Below, one piece after another: positions 44,097 to 52,255 of a DNA stretch of 64,000 nt. Below the pieces are notes generated by a model. It saw only the letters and a list, made by a program, of their open reading frames with translations. It was not told where the DNA came from and made no database searches. Made by a program: the position numbers and the translations under genes. The first letter of the stretch is position 1, and every line of letters begins with the position of its first letter. The stretch spans positions 372,001 to 436,000 of the forward strand of contig OY782877.1 in NCBI GenBank assembly GCA_963678445.1, given 5' to 3'. The DNA comes from G963678445 sp963678445. Lineage in GTDB: Bacteria > Hydrogenedentota > Hydrogenedentia > Hydrogenedentales > G963678445.

Positions 44097-45065
44097 CTAC
44101 GCTATTTTTTGCAGGGTTTGGCGGATAAAATCGGTCTTTGCGGTCGTATATTGTTCTCGATCCGAGCGATAGCGGACCGATAGCGACTCTTTTAGCCTGG
44201 CATACGCCGCTGCATCCTCTGGATGCGCAATTAAATAGTCACGAAACGTCACCCCTTCCCACAGTCGATGTGCGGGAGGGGCAATGTGTACATGATGCGT
44301 CCGCTTGCCCGTCGAGAGATCTCTACGAATAAAAATCATGTGATCTTCGTACCACCAATAGGACCACTCGGGCCGATTTAAGCCTTTAATCAGATGTGGC
44401 GTAGCGGCCTCGAAGGAGGGAACTTCCACCAAGATATCGATCACAGGCTTGGCAGGCATCTCCGGAATTGAGGTACTCCCATAATGTGCTACCCGAAGCA
44501 CTACTTCAGAAAAGGTGGTGCGAAGAAGCTGCGCCATTTCCTCATAGGCTTCCGTCCAATGGGGTGTATATGGAACCAATTCGATATCATCCTGCGCAAG
44601 CACACACTCCGTCTGATAATAGGCGTTGGTAGTCATCTGAAAAGGTACTTTTCCTTCTCTGGAAAACGCATCCGCCTCTGGCAGAGATTCCGCCAAGAAG
44701 CCTCCCACGAAAAAAGAGGGTGTAGTGTCTCGCCAAAGCCAAGTCAGCTCTCCCGTGCATTCTTTGGCGTTGTCCCACATCCACCATGTGTTCTCTGCCA
44801 ATACCCAGGCACACAATTCTTGCACAGGATGGGTAATGTGTGGGACAGCTACCCCGAAAAATTGTCGTATCGTCCTATCTTCTGCTGTTGCCCGAAAACC
44901 AATGAAACGGGACTGGCGTGCGTATTGCGCCGCTTCCTGCATCAGGCGCGGAAACAAGGCGCGATAAAAATCGGAAACGGCATCCTGTTGCGGGATGTCG
45001 GCAGGGAGTGTGCGCCAGTCTCCAATCAGGGTCAACAGTGCTTTTTCGGAAGCGCTATTAGCCAT
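44097..45065 (-). CDS. GrpB/UPF0157-family protein with N-terminal extension
   Basis: A 322-residue protein. The C-terminal ~170 residues are a GrpB (nucleotidyltransferase-fold) domain: VPYTPHWTEAYEEMAQLL, VAHYGSTSIPEMPAKPVIDILVEV, THHVHIAP and FRDYLIAHPEDAAAYARLKE. The first ~150 residues (QYARQSRFIGFRATAEDRTI, CTGELTWLW, GGFLAES) look like a separate alpha/beta domain; they may relate to a GNAT- or DUF-type domain, not identified. Function of GrpB proteins is unknown; a link to coenzyme A-type kinases exists in fusions. Start overlaps the upstream gene by eight bases. Confidence 0.8.
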   Translation of the reverse strand: MANSASEKALLTLIGDWRTLPADIPQQDAVSDFYRALFPRLMQEAAQYARQSRFIGFRATAEDRTIRQFFGVAVPHITHPVQELCAWVLAENTWWMWDNAKECTGELTWLWRDTTPSFFVGGFLAESLPEADAFSREGKVPFQMTTNAYYQTECVLAQDDIELVPYTPHWTEAYEEMAQLLRTTFSEVVLRVAHYGSTSIPEMPAKPVIDILVEVPSFEAATPHLIKGLNRPEWSYWWYEDHMIFIRRDLSTGKRTHHVHIAPPAHRLWEGVTFRDYLIAHPEDAAAYARLKESLSVRYRSDREQYTTAKTDFIRQTLQKIA

Positions 45066-46329
45066 TATTGTCGCTCAGATCCACTATATACACTTGACGT
45101 GTACCGGTGTGGGTGGAATCCACGCAAATATGCTTACCATCCCGACTCCAACGAGGATGCAAATCACAGCGCCATTCCCCCCGGAATTGCTTGGGTTCGT
45201 GGAAACTTACCAAGGGTTCCGTCTGTTGCGTTTTGGTGTTCATCAAATACAACGTTTGCATGCGCTGTTTTCCTCGCGGGTAGGTATCGGTCACCATCCA
45301 TTCCCCATCATACGAAAAATGACAGTGTCCATCGCCCTTCAATTTCCTCGGCGCATAGGCAATATAACTCGCTATAGGCGCACCATCCGCTAAAAATACA
45401 TGTTTCCAGTCGTTTTTCTTTGCCTGAAACTGGGAAGTTACCACCATGCTTTTGCCGTCGCGCCAATCGAAATGCGATGCACCCCATTCATACGGCAACA
45501 CGCAGCGCAAGTCAGTTCCGTCGAGGTTGACGGTCAATGCAGCCGTATAGCGCGGCGCATCCTTGGGGTGGTAACGTGCCAGAAAAAACAGGCGTTTATC
45601 ATCCCGACTAAAGAGAACATGGTTAAAGTAAATCGGAGCGTTTTGATAGTCTGCTGTTACCGGCACCAACTGGAATACCTGTTCAATACTCACAATCTGC
45701 TTCACCGTCCCCGTCGTCGTGTCCATTACATACAAACCGTCCTGTTCGGGATGAGGATCGTCTTTCCACGGGTCTGTTTTACCCGCATAGCCATAGCCAG
45801 GACGGGTAGTGCGCAAGCGGGCAAAGCTGATGCTGGCCGCTGTTCTTCCATCATGCGCCACCGCCGCTATAGGTCGTGGCAAAAAACGCTTTTCCCCCGT
45901 AAACATATCCAGGATTACCGCTGTAAACGTATCCTCCACCAAATCGTTATAAATCACCTTGCGATCCGGCGCTGTTCCCAACCAATGCAGCAACGAACTC
46001 TGCTGAAAATTCCACGCGCGCGTGGTCGTGACCGGCTTAAATTTATCCGTCGTAAGATCCACCAAACCAATCGTCGCCACATCCCCTGGTTGCACCAGGC
46101 GATCGCTAAAGTCCGATTCAAAACAGGCCAGATAGCGTCCTGTTGCATCCCACGGCGGAATACCGTAATAACCAAAAAAATGATGCTTCGGTCCCTGGGT
46201 CACCTGGCGCACCGCCTTCACCTTGGGAAAACCCGGCGATGTGTCATGCATGACCATCCGCGCCTCCTCCACCTGCCCCCATGCCCCCACATAAGTGGCT
46301 ATCAACGTTAGCAACCCAACGATACGCAT
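45058..46329 (-). CDS. Exported beta-propeller protein (TolB/oligogalacturonate-lyase-like)
   Basis: A 423-residue protein with a signal peptide (MRIVGLLTLIATYVGAWG) and WD40-like beta-propeller repeats: KVIYNDLVEDTFTAVILDM, DGLYVMDTTTGTVKQIVSI, FSRDDKRLFFLARYHP, GHCHFSYDGEWMVTDTYP and LHPRWSRDGKHICVD. The HFGYYG-type opening (HHFFGYYGIPPWDATGRYLACFE) is shared with propeller proteins annotated as oligogalacturonate lyase-like in polysaccharide degraders. Start at 46329 with AAGGA seven bases upstream. Enzymatic role unproven. Confidence 0.75.
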   Translation of the reverse strand: MRIVGLLTLIATYVGAWGQVEEARMVMHDTSPGFPKVKAVRQVTQGPKHHFFGYYGIPPWDATGRYLACFESDFSDRLVQPGDVATIGLVDLTTDKFKPVTTTRAWNFQQSSLLHWLGTAPDRKVIYNDLVEDTFTAVILDMFTGEKRFLPRPIAAVAHDGRTAASISFARLRTTRPGYGYAGKTDPWKDDPHPEQDGLYVMDTTTGTVKQIVSIEQVFQLVPVTADYQNAPIYFNHVLFSRDDKRLFFLARYHPKDAPRYTAALTVNLDGTDLRCVLPYEWGASHFDWRDGKSMVVTSQFQAKKNDWKHVFLADGAPIASYIAYAPRKLKGDGHCHFSYDGEWMVTDTYPRGKQRMQTLYLMNTKTQQTEPLVSFHEPKQFRGEWRCDLHPRWSRDGKHICVDSTHTGTRQVYIVDLSDNNG

Positions 46330-46467
46330 AAACACATCCTTTCTCTGCCTCAATACGCAATCCCCGCATCGCTTTCAGGACACAACCCACCATACATAGA
46401 CTCAATACGCATCTGCAAACGCATTCCGGGGGAAATTAACGCCGCTTTATTATGAATACCCTTTGGG

Positions 46468-46583
46468 GTGACTAATATTCGAAAAGTTGTTATAAAAAGC
46501 GAAAAAGTTATTTCGATCAGACACGGTAAGTACCATATTTCTTAGGTGTAGACTGCCCACTTTGTGCTTGCTGGACCGCTTTA
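46468..46583 (-). repeat. Interspersed hairpin repeat, copy 11
   Basis: Minus-strand copy beginning at the TAA stop codon of the ABC-F gene (TAA-AGCGGTCCAGCAAGC) and ending TTTTTATAACAACTTTTCG, TTAGTCACCCC. The middle is diverged. Confidence 0.7.
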
Positions 46584-48095
46584 GGTTGAATGACGGAGTG
46601 TCGAATTCGTTGATAGTGTCACCGTCTCCCCTTCCTGCTGCAGGCGCCAGCATGTGTCGGTGACTCGGGACAGGAAACGCAGATCGTGGCTGACGAGCAG
46701 CATCCCGCAGGGACAATCACACAAGGCATTTTCCAGACACTCGATGGCTATCAGATCGAGGTGGTTTGTTGGTTCGTCCATAATAATCAAGTAAGGGTGA
46801 CGAATAACCCCCAACGCTAAAAGTATCTTGCGAAGTTCACCTGGACTGGCATCAAGGTTCTCTAGCAAACGCTCAGGACGCGATCCAAGACCGCTTACTA
46901 CCGTCATCACTTTTCCTAGTTGCGCCTTTGAAAGTCGATGTACCTGCGTCATGATATTGCGCGTTTGTGTCAGGTCTATTTCCTGCGGCATATAAATAAG
47001 GTGTTCTTCCGGCAGGTTAAGTCGACGCAGAATATAACGAATAAGCATCGTCTTCCCCAAACCATTGGCGCCTGTGATGGCAATACGGTCCTGGCGCAAC
47101 ATGGTAAGCTCAGGGATAACAAGTTGACGTTTTCCATCAAGGTCGATAGTATCCGCTGAAATACTAAAAAGGCGCGGGCGGGGAGAAAGGGAGCTTTCCA
47201 ACCAGAAATTTGCCGCATAACGTTTTTTAAGCTTCAGAGCGGAGACGCTTTCCTGCGCATGCGCAAGACGGCCTTTCAACTGATTCGCAAGACGCCCCGC
47301 TTGACCATCCTTGCCTGAAACGCGCGCACCATCAATCTTCGCCCGCCCATCACTGTCGCCGCGTGCCAGATTACGCTTTGAGCGTTTACGGTCAGCGCGT
47401 GCGGCTTCGGCATGACGACATTGAGATGCCTTGGTTAACCGCTCCAGCTTCTGCTTCAAGACCTGACGTTGGGCCAACTGGCTCGCCTCTTCGCGTCTTG
47501 CTTCAGCAACCGCTTCCGTGTAGTTACCAGGACGCATAACCCCCTGCGGCGGATCGAGGAATAGACATTGGGCACAGAGAAGGTCTAGTAATTCACGGTC
47601 ATGACTCACCAGCAAGCCGATACCTCGAAATTCAAGGAGCACTTCCGTCAACAAAGCACGGGTAACAGAATCGATGTGATTGGTGGGTTCATCAAGCATT
47701 AACACATCCGGTTGCAACCAGAGTGCAACGGCGATCTGGGTTCGTTTCCGCTCACCATGGCTAAGCGTTTCCCATCGCTCTCCCCAGTCGTCCATGATGC
47801 CCAGTTTCCCGCGCAACACACAGGCCTCGAAATCTGTCGCACTAAGCAATTGAGAAAATTGATCGGGAGCACTATCGGTACGTTGCGGACATAGAATAAT
47901 CCGTCCCGGACGTCGGATAATCCCCTGGCGTGGCTCTAAGCGGCCCGCAGCAAGATGCAGGACCGTTGTCTTTCCCGCACCGTTTGCCCCCACAATACCC
48001 GTCCAGCCAGATGAAAAATGCGCGGTAACGTTTTCCAGCAGAGGCGAAACGGCACCCGCATATGCAAAGGTAATATCACAAAAATCCAATAACAT
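46581..48095 (-). CDS. ABC-F family ATPase, probable ribosome-protection/antibiotic-resistance type
   Basis: A 504-residue cytoplasmic protein with two ABC domains and no membrane segments. Domain 1: Walker A GANGAGKTT, signature LSHGERKR, Walker B DVLMLDEPTNHID. Domain 2: Walker A GANGLGKTM, a degenerate signature ASPGELRK, and LIIMDEPTNHLD. The linker between them (about 215-310) is highly basic (RADRKRSKRNLARGDSDG). ABC-F proteins bind the ribosomal E site; many remove antibiotics from the peptidyl transferase centre. The start is the ATG at 48095 with GGAGG seven bases upstream. A promoter and an intrinsic terminator in the leader indicate attenuation, as for known resistance ABC-F genes. 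Drug specificity cannot be read. Confidence 0.88.
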   Translation of the reverse strand: MLLDFCDITFAYAGAVSPLLENVTAHFSSGWTGIVGANGAGKTTVLHLAAGRLEPRQGIIRRPGRIILCPQRTDSAPDQFSQLLSATDFEACVLRGKLGIMDDWGERWETLSHGERKRTQIAVALWLQPDVLMLDEPTNHIDSVTRALLTEVLLEFRGIGLLVSHDRELLDLLCAQCLFLDPPQGVMRPGNYTEAVAEARREEASQLAQRQVLKQKLERLTKASQCRHAEAARADRKRSKRNLARGDSDGRAKIDGARVSGKDGQAGRLANQLKGRLAHAQESVSALKLKKRYAANFWLESSLSPRPRLFSISADTIDLDGKRQLVIPELTMLRQDRIAITGANGLGKTMLIRYILRRLNLPEEHLIYMPQEIDLTQTRNIMTQVHRLSKAQLGKVMTVVSGLGSRPERLLENLDASPGELRKILLALGVIRHPYLIIMDEPTNHLDLIAIECLENALCDCPCGMLLVSHDLRFLSRVTDTCWRLQQEGETVTLSTNSTLRHST

Positions 48096-48162
48096 CACTA
48101 CACCTCCAGGCATGCAAAACCATACACACTGGCAAATTCCATTCCTGTGGAGGCTAGTTTTC

Positions 48163-48187
48163 AAAAAAAGCCACGGTTTCCCGTGGC
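48163..48187 (-). terminator. Intrinsic terminator in the ABC-F leader (attenuator)
   Basis: On the minus strand GCCACGG-GAAA-CCGTGGC followed by seven T: a perfect 7-bp stem with a GNRA loop. It lies inside the leader, 68 bases before the ABC-F ATG, and not after any gene. An upstream GTGGC (48204-48208) could pair with the left arm GCCAC to form an anti-terminator. Confidence 0.85.
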
Positions 48188-48230
48188 ATTCAAAACTGCA
48201 GAAGCCACCTGAAAATCTTAGAAACAGAAT

Positions 48231-48284
48231 TCACCAGCTACGGAACGATTCAACCCGTCCAGCAAAAAAACAAACTAATGTCAT
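48231..48284 (-). CDS. Candidate 17-residue leader peptide of the ABC-F gene
   Basis: ATG at 48284 opens MTLVCFFAGRVESFRSW followed by TGA, upstream of the attenuator. No strong ribosome site precedes it. An alternative is a TTG-AAA-ATC-TGA mini-ORF (48311-48300) with GGGAGG (48319-48324) seven bases upstream. Either could report drug-stalled ribosomes; both are speculative. Confidence 0.25.
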   Translation of the reverse strand: MTLVCFFAGRVESFRSW

Positions 48285-48340
48285 GCGAATACTGTTCTGT
48301 CAGATTTTCAAAGGTATGCCTCCCAATAAGCTTTACGCTA

Positions 48341-48369
48341 AGAGTAACACTGCACAATTTTGCTGTCAA
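48341..48369 (-). promoter_or_regulatory. Promoter of the ABC-F leader transcript
   Basis: On the minus strand TTGACA (48364-48369), 17 bases, TACTCT (48341-48346). The predicted transcript has an approximately 240-base leader containing the attenuator. Confidence 0.65.
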
Positions 48370-48545
48370 ACCAAACCACGTTCGTAGCAACATTCGGAAA
48401 ACAGGTACAAGCTGGGTGGAACAAACCAAGCATTGCTGGACCTGTTAGTTTTGAAGTAATTACCCCAGATCATAATCTCCTTATGAAAGTTGCAATCCAC
48501 AACTACTGATGTTACATTCAGCATAAAAAGGAAGTAGCCTGTATC

Positions 48546-50831
48546 ATGAATGTCGCTCAGATTATCGACCGCCTCAAGTCGGACACCAGCTTTTGCCGTG
48601 ATCTCACTACGTGGCAAACACTGCCTGCACGTCCTGCGCGCTATGCCGATTTCCCGGAACAGCTGCAACCGCGCCTCATACAAGCACTGCGGGAGAAACG
48701 CGGTATCCACCATCTCTACACGCACCAGGCCGAGGCGATCGACGCTGTGCTTCAGGGCGAGAACATCTGCGTGGTCACGCCTACGGCCTCGGGCAAAACC
48801 CTGTGTTACAACCTGCCCATCCTCAACCGACTCCTGGAAAATCCACGGGCGCGCGCGCTGTACCTCTTCCCTACCAAGGCGCTCTCGCATGATCAGGTTA
48901 ATGAGCTCACCACTACCATCGACGATCTGGAGGTGCAGATCGGCGCATACAGTTTCGACGGAGATACGCCGGCCTCTGCACGAAAAGCGGTACGCAACGC
49001 TGGACATATCATCGTTACCAATCCCGACATGCTCCACACGGGCATTTTGCCGCACCACACGATCTGGATTCGCCTTTTTGAAAACCTGGAATACATTGTT
49101 ATTGATGAAATCCATCATTATCGCGGCGTTTTCGGCAGCCACCTCGCCAATGTCTTGCGTCGACTCAAGCGTATTTGCACATTCTACGGTTCGCACCCTA
49201 AATTCATCTGCTGCAGCGCCACTATCGCCAATCCCAAGGAAATGACGGAGCGCATTATTGAAGAACCTGTGCAACTAATCGACAACAATGGTGCTCCCAC
49301 GGGTGAAAAACATTTCCTTTTCTACAATCCACCTGTCGTCAACGCCGAACTGGGCATCCGCCGCTCCTCCGTCAAAGAAGCCGCGCGTCTGGCCCGTGAA
49401 CTGCTTTCAAAAAACATCCAGTCCATTATCTTTGCACGCAGTCGACTACGCGTTGAAATCCTCACCACATACCTCAAAGAGGCTGTGCGCCGTATGGGAA
49501 AAAATCATAATCTCGTCAAAGGTTACCGCGGCGGCTACCTGCCCTCAGAACGTCGGGATATCGAAAACGGATTGCGTTCTGGCAATGTAATGACCGTTGT
49601 CAGCACCAATGCGCTGGAACTGGGTATTGATATCGGAGCGCTGGACGTGTGCATCATGACGGGCTACGCGGGTAGTATCGCCAGCACTTGGCAGCAGGCC
49701 GGACGTGCCGGACGGCGCAACACGGTTTCGCTTGTTATTCTCGTCGCGACCAGCGCCCCGCTGGACCAATACATCATCAGTCATCCGGAATACTTCTTCG
49801 ACCAGTCACCCGAAAGCGCTACGGTCGATCCCAATAATCTAATTATCATGACCAGCCATCTGAAATGCGCCGCATTTGAAATTCCGTTTATCGAAGGGGA
49901 AGCGTTCGGCCTCGACAGCACCGCTACTGCAGAAATCCTCAATTATCTGGCGGAAAATCGCATCTTGCGAAAAACACGTAACAAATGGCACTGGAGTGAA
50001 CAGACTTATCCTGCCGAGGAGATCAGTCTGCGCACCGCCGCTCCCGGCAATGTCGTTATTCTGGACACTTCGGATAATGGACGTGTCATCGGTGAAATCG
50101 ATTATTTCGCTGCGCCTACCGAGGTCTATCAAAACGCGGTTTACATGCACCAAAGTAAGCAGTACACCATTGATGAACTGGATTTGGAAGATCGCAAGGC
50201 CTATGCACGTCCGGTGGAGGTAGATTATTATACGGATGCGGAGACGAAGGTGGACCTAAAGGTGCTCGATCGCTTTATGGAAACGCCGATAAATGAAGCC
50301 CTTCGTTGTTCTGGTGAACTTAGCGTCACCTGGCTACCCAGCAAGTACAAAAAGATTAAGTTCGGCACACACGAAAATGTGGGCTGGGGCGAAATCCATC
50401 TTCCTGAGCAAACAATGCATACAGCGGCTTACTGGATCGAGTTTCCGGAAAATATCGAAGAACGCTTCCAATTGGGTGAAGAGGAATTGGGCGAAGCCCT
50501 CAATGCATTGGCAAACTCTTTGCGTCAGGTTGCCCCGGTACAAGTGCTGTGCGATCTCAACGACATCCGGGCACAGGCCATGGTGCGCGCTCCCCAATCG
50601 GAACGCCCCGCTGTATTCCTCTACGAATCGTATCCAGGCGGAGTCGGCTTCAGTGACAAACTCTACACGCATCACACTGCACTCATGCGCGCTGCGGTTG
50701 CCTTACTGGACCGTTGCGGCTGCCAATTTGGGTGTCCAAGTTGCGTTGGCCCTACCCTGGAAGTGGGGACGCATGGCAAACAGGGCGCTTTACAACTCGC
50801 AAAGCTGACATTACCAGAAACCACAGAGTAG
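48546..50831 (+). CDS. mrfA: MrfA-like DEAD/DEAH-box DNA repair helicase
   Basis: A 761-residue superfamily 2 helicase (YprA/MrfA type). It shows YTHQAEAI, Walker A TPTASGKT (79-85), VIDEIHHYRG (DEIH box), CCSATIANP, FARSRLRVE, STNALELGIDIGALDVCI and QQAGRAGRR. The C-terminal MZB (DUF1998-like) region ends in four cysteines C724-G-C-QFG-C-PS-C733 required in the Bacillus subtilis protein. MrfA with its nuclease partner MrfB repairs mitomycin C adducts independently of UvrABC. The next gene, eight bases downstream, is the MrfB-type nuclease, which strongly supports the assignment. ATG preceded by AAGGAAG. Confidence 0.92.
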   Translation: MNVAQIIDRLKSDTSFCRDLTTWQTLPARPARYADFPEQLQPRLIQALREKRGIHHLYTHQAEAIDAVLQGENICVVTPTASGKTLCYNLPILNRLLENPRARALYLFPTKALSHDQVNELTTTIDDLEVQIGAYSFDGDTPASARKAVRNAGHIIVTNPDMLHTGILPHHTIWIRLFENLEYIVIDEIHHYRGVFGSHLANVLRRLKRICTFYGSHPKFICCSATIANPKEMTERIIEEPVQLIDNNGAPTGEKHFLFYNPPVVNAELGIRRSSVKEAARLARELLSKNIQSIIFARSRLRVEILTTYLKEAVRRMGKNHNLVKGYRGGYLPSERRDIENGLRSGNVMTVVSTNALELGIDIGALDVCIMTGYAGSIASTWQQAGRAGRRNTVSLVILVATSAPLDQYIISHPEYFFDQSPESATVDPNNLIIMTSHLKCAAFEIPFIEGEAFGLDSTATAEILNYLAENRILRKTRNKWHWSEQTYPAEEISLRTAAPGNVVILDTSDNGRVIGEIDYFAAPTEVYQNAVYMHQSKQYTIDELDLEDRKAYARPVEVDYYTDAETKVDLKVLDRFMETPINEALRCSGELSVTWLPSKYKKIKFGTHENVGWGEIHLPEQTMHTAAYWIEFPENIEERFQLGEEELGEALNALANSLRQVAPVQVLCDLNDIRAQAMVRAPQSERPAVFLYESYPGGVGFSDKLYTHHTALMRAAVALLDRCGCQFGCPSCVGPTLEVGTHGKQGALQLAKLTLPETTE

Positions 50832-50839
50832 ACTTCCTC

Positions 50840-52255
50840 ATGGACCAAAAAGAAAAGCTGGAACAACTCAAGAAACGCCTCGGTCTGATGAGCGGGACGC
50901 AGTGGGCGGAAAAACGGCAGGAGGAACCTGCCCCTGTGAAAAAAACCACTGAACACCCCCCTGCCACACCGAAGGTTTCGCAAAATTATGACACCGCGCG
51001 TAACCTGACCCAACGCCTGCACCTCATGACTGGTACTGAAATGGTGGCACAACAAGATCATGAACGTGAACAGCAGGAAGCCGGGAATTTTGAGATTGAT
51101 CGCGTAATGGAGGGGGAATGTATTGGTGATGAGGACAATGGTTTTTTTCTGGTGCGGCGTGACTTTCCGTTAGATTATGAACAGGGGAACGTTGTCTTGG
51201 GTGATGCCTTGAAAAGTAATGCAGGGCATATCGCGCTTTCGGCAAACGACACGGAACTAACCTGTTTTGATGCACGTACAGCGCTGTTTATGGATACGGA
51301 GACCACCGGATTGGCAGGCGGTTCTGGCACCATCGCCTTCCTCATTGGGGTGGGCTACTTCGTCGACGACGTTTTTCGTCTTGACCAGTGTTTCATGCGC
51401 GATTATGACGATGAGGAGCCTATGCTGGAGTTTCTTAGCGACCTTTTTCGCGACCGGGAAACCATTGTCGGTTACAACAGTAAAAGCTTTGATCTGCCGC
51501 TGTTGCAAAGCCGTTGCATCCAAAACCGCGTCCCTTGTCGTCTTTCGGGCTTACCCCACTACGACCTTGTGCACGCCGCCCGACGTTTCTGGAAACGCCG
51601 CCTCAAGGATTGCAGTCTGGGCAATATCGAACGACAAATTCTGGGGGTACACCGCCATGGCGACGTACCCAGTTATCTGATCCCCCAACTCTGGTTCAAC
51701 TATGTGCACACACGCGATGCGCGCGCCTTATCGCCGGTGTTTTACCACCACCAGATGGATATCCTCTCGCTGGTTAGCCTGACCGCCTGGCTCTGCCAAT
51801 GCCTTGATCGTCCCCTTGGGAATGGTTTCGATCACGCTGAGGATAAATTATCGCTCGTACGAATATATTTTCAGCAAAAAAAATATGATGCACTCATCCC
51901 CCATGCGCAGGAGTTCCTTAAAGAATCACACCCCACTCCGTTGCGCCGCGAATGCCTGGAAATGCTGGGCATGGCCTTTAAACGACGCAACCGTTTCAGC
52001 GAGATGCAGCAAAGCTGGGAAACTTTGTTGGAAGAATGCCCCCACGACTACACCGCTATCATCGAGTTGATGAAACACCATGAACACCGAACACGGGATT
52101 TGAAGGCCGCTTACGCGCTCGGTACGTCTTACCAAGACCATTGGCGGGAACAGCATCCACACGATGAGAATAGCATCGAACTGCGCGCTTTGCAGCATCG
52201 TTTGGAGCGGTTGGAACGCAAACTGGGGCCGCATGCCGCAGGCGACGACTTCTAA
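50840..52255 (+). CDS. mrfB: MrfB-like DEDD exonuclease with TPR-like C-terminus
   Basis: A 471-residue protein. The RNase H-like exonuclease domain (about 145-330) has motif I FMDTETTGLAGG (D152, E154), motif II IVGYNSKSFDLPLL and motif III YHHQMDILSL, the DEDD set of YprB/MrfB. The N-terminus (KLEQLKKRLGLMSG) resembles the B. subtilis protein. Helical repeats of TPR type follow to the end (EFLKESHPTPLRRECLEMLG). MrfB is the nuclease partner of MrfA in mitomycin repair. The open frame extends to 50714 into mrfA, but the ATG at 50840 fits the family start. Its stop codon abuts the convergent amidohydrolase gene with no gap. Confidence 0.88.
   Translation: MDQKEKLEQLKKRLGLMSGTQWAEKRQEEPAPVKKTTEHPPATPKVSQNYDTARNLTQRLHLMTGTEMVAQQDHEREQQEAGNFEIDRVMEGECIGDEDNGFFLVRRDFPLDYEQGNVVLGDALKSNAGHIALSANDTELTCFDARTALFMDTETTGLAGGSGTIAFLIGVGYFVDDVFRLDQCFMRDYDDEEPMLEFLSDLFRDRETIVGYNSKSFDLPLLQSRCIQNRVPCRLSGLPHYDLVHAARRFWKRRLKDCSLGNIERQILGVHRHGDVPSYLIPQLWFNYVHTRDARALSPVFYHHQMDILSLVSLTAWLCQCLDRPLGNGFDHAEDKLSLVRIYFQQKKYDALIPHAQEFLKESHPTPLRRECLEMLGMAFKRRNRFSEMQQSWETLLEECPHDYTAIIELMKHHEHRTRDLKAAYALGTSYQDHWREQHPHDENSIELRALQHRLERLERKLGPHAAGDDF

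Larger units (their letters stand above)
48096..48545. other. Divergent regulatory region between ABC-F and mrfA
   Basis: Holds the minus-strand ABC-F promoter, leader and attenuator, and a plus-strand mrfA promoter candidate (TTGCAA 48490-48495, 17 bases, TACATT 48513-48518). The mrfA site would give a leader of only about 20 bases with AAGGAAG near its 5' end. Confidence 0.6.

Noticed and set aside
48112..48387. 91-residue plus-strand frame between ABC-F and mrfA
   Set aside because: It is the reverse of the ABC-F leader and attenuator; no ribosome site.
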